Positions 61,120 through 64,000 of a stretch of DNA of 64,000 nt are shown here, in pieces. This DNA comes from Takakia lepidozioides (Eukaryota > Streptophyta > Takakiopsida > Takakiales > Takakiaceae): positions 11,718,001 to 11,782,000 of the forward strand of contig CM060731.1 of assembly GCA_030704615.1 (NCBI GenBank). Direction: 5' to 3'. Each line of letters opens with the position of its first letter. Positions within the stretch are counted from its first letter, which is position 1. The notes beneath the pieces are model-generated. The model was not told the origin of the DNA, made no database searches, and worked only from the letters and a program-made list of their open reading frames with translations. Made by a program: the position numbers and the translations under genes.

Positions 61120-61770
61120 CGACTGGAAGTTACAAACGACTAGTTACAACAGACGTGGTAGTTGGGTTGGACATCCAATGATTGGAGTGGTAAAGGACGT
61201 AGACGCGCGAACAACTGCTCAGCAATCAATGCGATTAATGCTGAAGAACCACGTGGCGTAACCAGGCCGGCCGCCCGTGTGTCTGACCTTTTGGGCTGAC
61301 TTTGATTTCTCCCTCCGGATGAGTGGACTAACTCACCGGGGCGAGGTGACACATGGACGCGGACGTGGACGCCGATGTGGCGGCGCCGCGACGAGCAGCA
61401 ATGCTGCCGCGTGGCCACGGGCCCAGGACGCCACGTCGTAGTCGGCCACATAACTTGGAGTGCTACATGTCAGGTGGCAACAGCGACTAGCGAAGTCGAC
61501 TGCAGAACTGCCGGCAGACGAATCCACGGGGACCACGTGGAGGGTGTGTGGGTCGACGCGTGGCGTCGTCCCTATGCAATGGCAGTGAAGGGTACGACTG
61601 CTAGTGGAAAGACGCAGGAGTGGTTGTGCCCTCTCGGGACTGCTTTGGCCAACTCCACTGCCACTGTGCTAGTTGGTTGCACTACACTAGGAAAGCACTA
61701 CAGAGGGGAGTGTGATCACACCCCCCCAAACTTGGGTGAAGATCCGGCCGTTGTTGATTTCAAATAGGAA
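61120..61770. other. GC-rich island, no gene recognised
   Basis: Clearly more GC- and CpG-rich than its surroundings, with several ACGTGG and CACGTGG words (G-box-like). A 130-residue plus-strand ORF (61375-61767) has no known domain. It could be a promoter-like region or part of an LTR. Confidence 0.35.
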
Positions 61771-61872
61771 CACATGTCGTGCATCCGACACTATGGCCTT
61801 TTCGACTTTGAGACGTTTCAAAATAACCACTTATAATCCTCCAGACAACTAGATGTAGTGATTCACACAACA

Positions 61873-62562
61873 GGGTGATTGCAAACTAGAGTGGACCAAA
61901 AACGGCAGATCATGAGTACATAAAGAGTACATAAAAGAGGAAGTGGCGAATCCTCAACCATCGGATTTGTTTCAATTGACAATCTTGACCGTCTATTATT
62001 GACTGTTAAAACCAAGATTTTCAAATTGCGATAATATCAATTCACAAATGTTTTTTTGAAATTTGATCATAATCAACTCTGCATTTATGGTGAGAGAATG
62101 CGTCTAATGAAAAAAGATTTGATATTTCAAAAGAATTTAGTCATAAAGGACTTTATGAAAATAGCTATTTTTGAGGCTCAATATAGTACATTATTTTTTT
62201 TTAAACTTCATATTTTTGAATGATAGTTTTCATTCCAGATTCCTCATTCTCCAAAGCAAGGTTAAGAGAGTCCCTTTTCTTGACTTTGTTCTAGCTCATA
62301 TATTAAAAAAGTCCATAACGTCTTTTTTTATGGACTGTGACAATTCCTTATGGACTTTTTAAAAGTCCATAGTATCTAGAGATTCTGATTTTTGATAATG
62401 AGATTTAAAAGTGTGAAAGTATATGTAGATGAGCCTCTATATATTAGTCCCTTTTTATTGATGGCATTGTCATGTAGGAGTATGATAATTTACCACTATT
62501 CTATGTCTGGAAAAAACAGTGTTGTGACAACAAAAAATGGACACTGTAGGCTGCAATCACCC
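61873..62562 (-). mobile_element. non-autonomous inverted-repeat DNA transposon (MITE-like), copy 2
   Basis: Inverted relative to copy 1 at 19017-19701 and similar along its length. Begins GGGTGATTGCA and ends TGCAATCACCC, a perfect 11-bp terminal inverted repeat. Flanks AACA and AACT may be a mutated 4-bp target duplication. It contains the same TGGACTTTTTAAAAGTCCA palindrome and no coding potential. Confidence 0.88.
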
Positions 62563-64000
62563 AACTGACATGGATCTGTTAACTTTATTTCGTTCAAAAT
62601 TGGGCGAAGGAAACACACTGCAACGATGCCGTGTATGGCTTCGCTTTACATGCATTCTTGAAGAAAATGCGCATGATCAGAGAGAAGTGAACACAGTGCT
62701 CTGCCAAATAATTCAGCAAAAACAAACTCAACTGTAGTGGTTCTCCCATCGCAGAGAAGGGTCCATTTGACACCCATCGCACCATGCCAGGCTGAGGTCC
62801 TCACACACACACCTGCACACCGAGAATTTGCGAACCACATCAGCTGGGAGAACATGGAAATTACCCCGTGGATCACATGCAAGCATGAATGGGAAATGGA
62901 AGGAGAATTGCATGGGAGATTTTGGTGTACCTACGCGACGTGCAACTCTGTCTACATACTCCATAAGTCACTGTCCCAAGACCCAAGTGGACAGGGGAGG
63001 CCGGTGAATATGCACCACAAATGGTAGTCATACAGCAGAGGGTATTGCCGCCCAACTCGCAAAAGCCGTCGGCTGCAAGATGCTAGGCATGCGAACTCCG
63101 GCACAGCACGCCTCCTCTACACCCCACTCCGTCCCAACCAGTGCAAAACAACCGTGCATGCATTGACTGCCCTCTAGCTTTCTCTCCAGGCATTTGGGGG
63201 TCTGCGATCTGCTACACGTAAGTGTCTTTGAGACGACGATCAAAGGATCCGGTCACTTGCAGTTGCCGTCTCAAGGGCAGCATTGCAAGAATCACAATTA
63301 AGTAAGAAAGATGGTGGAAGAAGCTGCAAACTGCAAATGAGTGAAGTGGCAGGGCGATGCTCCATTCTTAACATGCTCCCCTTCCCGCCATGGTGATAGA
63401 GCCACACAAATGGACTCCCTCCCCGCCACGGTGCAATTTCAAGGCAACGGAACGGGATTGTCCACCGAAACGTGATTTGGAGAGCGCGGCCGAATCCGTG
63501 ATGGAATTCGACCTTCCAATACATGATTCCTCAATCCGTCTCACTCTTCTGCTGAGGGTGGCGTGGGGCGGACTACCCCCTGCTACAAACTTTTGATCGT
63601 AATGCGATTTTGAGAGAGGAATCAATGCAGCCGGAAATTGTGCAGATGATGACCGACGATGACTGGAGTTCACTGCGCATGGCCTGAGACAAGTGGCACA
63701 GGTTCTGGCCTTCTAGTCGGGTTGTTCACACTTCAATGCACACATTTGATACACATTCGACCATATGCCCAAGATCACGACGTCCTGAATCCTGAAAATT
63801 GAAATTCCACGTACGTCCTCCAATTCCTCACACACACACGAACTGTAGAGGCAGGTGGTTATCGAGAATGTCATTGTTTGAGCCGTTTGGTCATTTCTCT
63901 CAGTGTCTTGTTGAAAGGATTCCAGTTATGATGGGAAGCATCTTGATGGCTTTTAAATGGTTTGCTGTTGAGTGTAACTTTCCATCATGTTCTGGAATCT
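62563..64000. other. intergenic, no gene seen
   Basis: Short ORFs on both strands (for example 63240-63673 minus) with no recognisable domain or splice-linked pattern. Confidence 0.4.

Overview
The window is eukaryotic nuclear DNA from a land plant. Most genes are split by GT-AG introns of roughly 100-1400 bp, and three encode proteins of plant-type families (a TAB2 photosystem translation factor, a plastid fibrillin, a FRIGIDA-like protein). A gene for CCDC146, a coiled-coil protein of centrioles and flagella, points to a lineage with swimming sperm (bryophyte, lycophyte, fern or early seed plant). The sequence alone does not let me choose between these.

Layout. 0.4-1.5 kb: a one-exon bifunctional-nuclease (BBD) gene, minus strand. 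1.5-4.4 kb: intergenic with a Ty3/gypsy scrap. 4.4-8.6 kb: an eight-exon UBAC2/RBL18-type rhomboid-like protein with a UBA domain, minus strand. 8.6-21 kb: gene-poor and repeat-rich, with a repeat family, a SINE-like piece, tandem arrays and a decayed repetitive coding locus interrupted by a 685-bp inverted-repeat transposon. 21.2-24.8 kb: TAB2-like gene, plus strand. 26.7-28.8 kb: two intronless ORFs in line on the minus strand, XRCC4-like then DUF3444, only about 50 bp apart. 31.3-34.2 kb: FRIGIDA-like gene, minus strand. 34.9-35.7 kb: tandem duplication between two divergent genes. 36.2-47.1 kb: CCDC146 gene of about 20 exons, plus strand. 48.3-53.9 kb: fibrillin FBN10/PAP12-type gene, eleven exons, plus strand, with a LINE inside an intron. 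54.7-57.7 kb: SKIP5-type F-box gene, minus strand. 57.7-64 kb: repeats, LINE scraps, a second inverted copy of the 0.7-kb transposon, and no recognisable gene.

The genes do not form a pathway or cluster; this looks like ordinary plant chromosome. I rebuilt exon structures by hand from splice signals, reading phase and remembered family consensus. Six rebuilt or single-ORF gene models close perfectly in frame; the CCDC146 boundaries are partly approximate. The most useful leads are the transposon that splits a coding locus in two and whose removal rejoins the frame, the XRCC4/DUF3444 arrangement with a local duplication at the junction, a possible frameshift next to an exon duplication in CCDC146, a GC-AG intron in the fibrillin gene, and GA-rich leaders directly before the start codons of the BBD, TAB2 and fibrillin genes.
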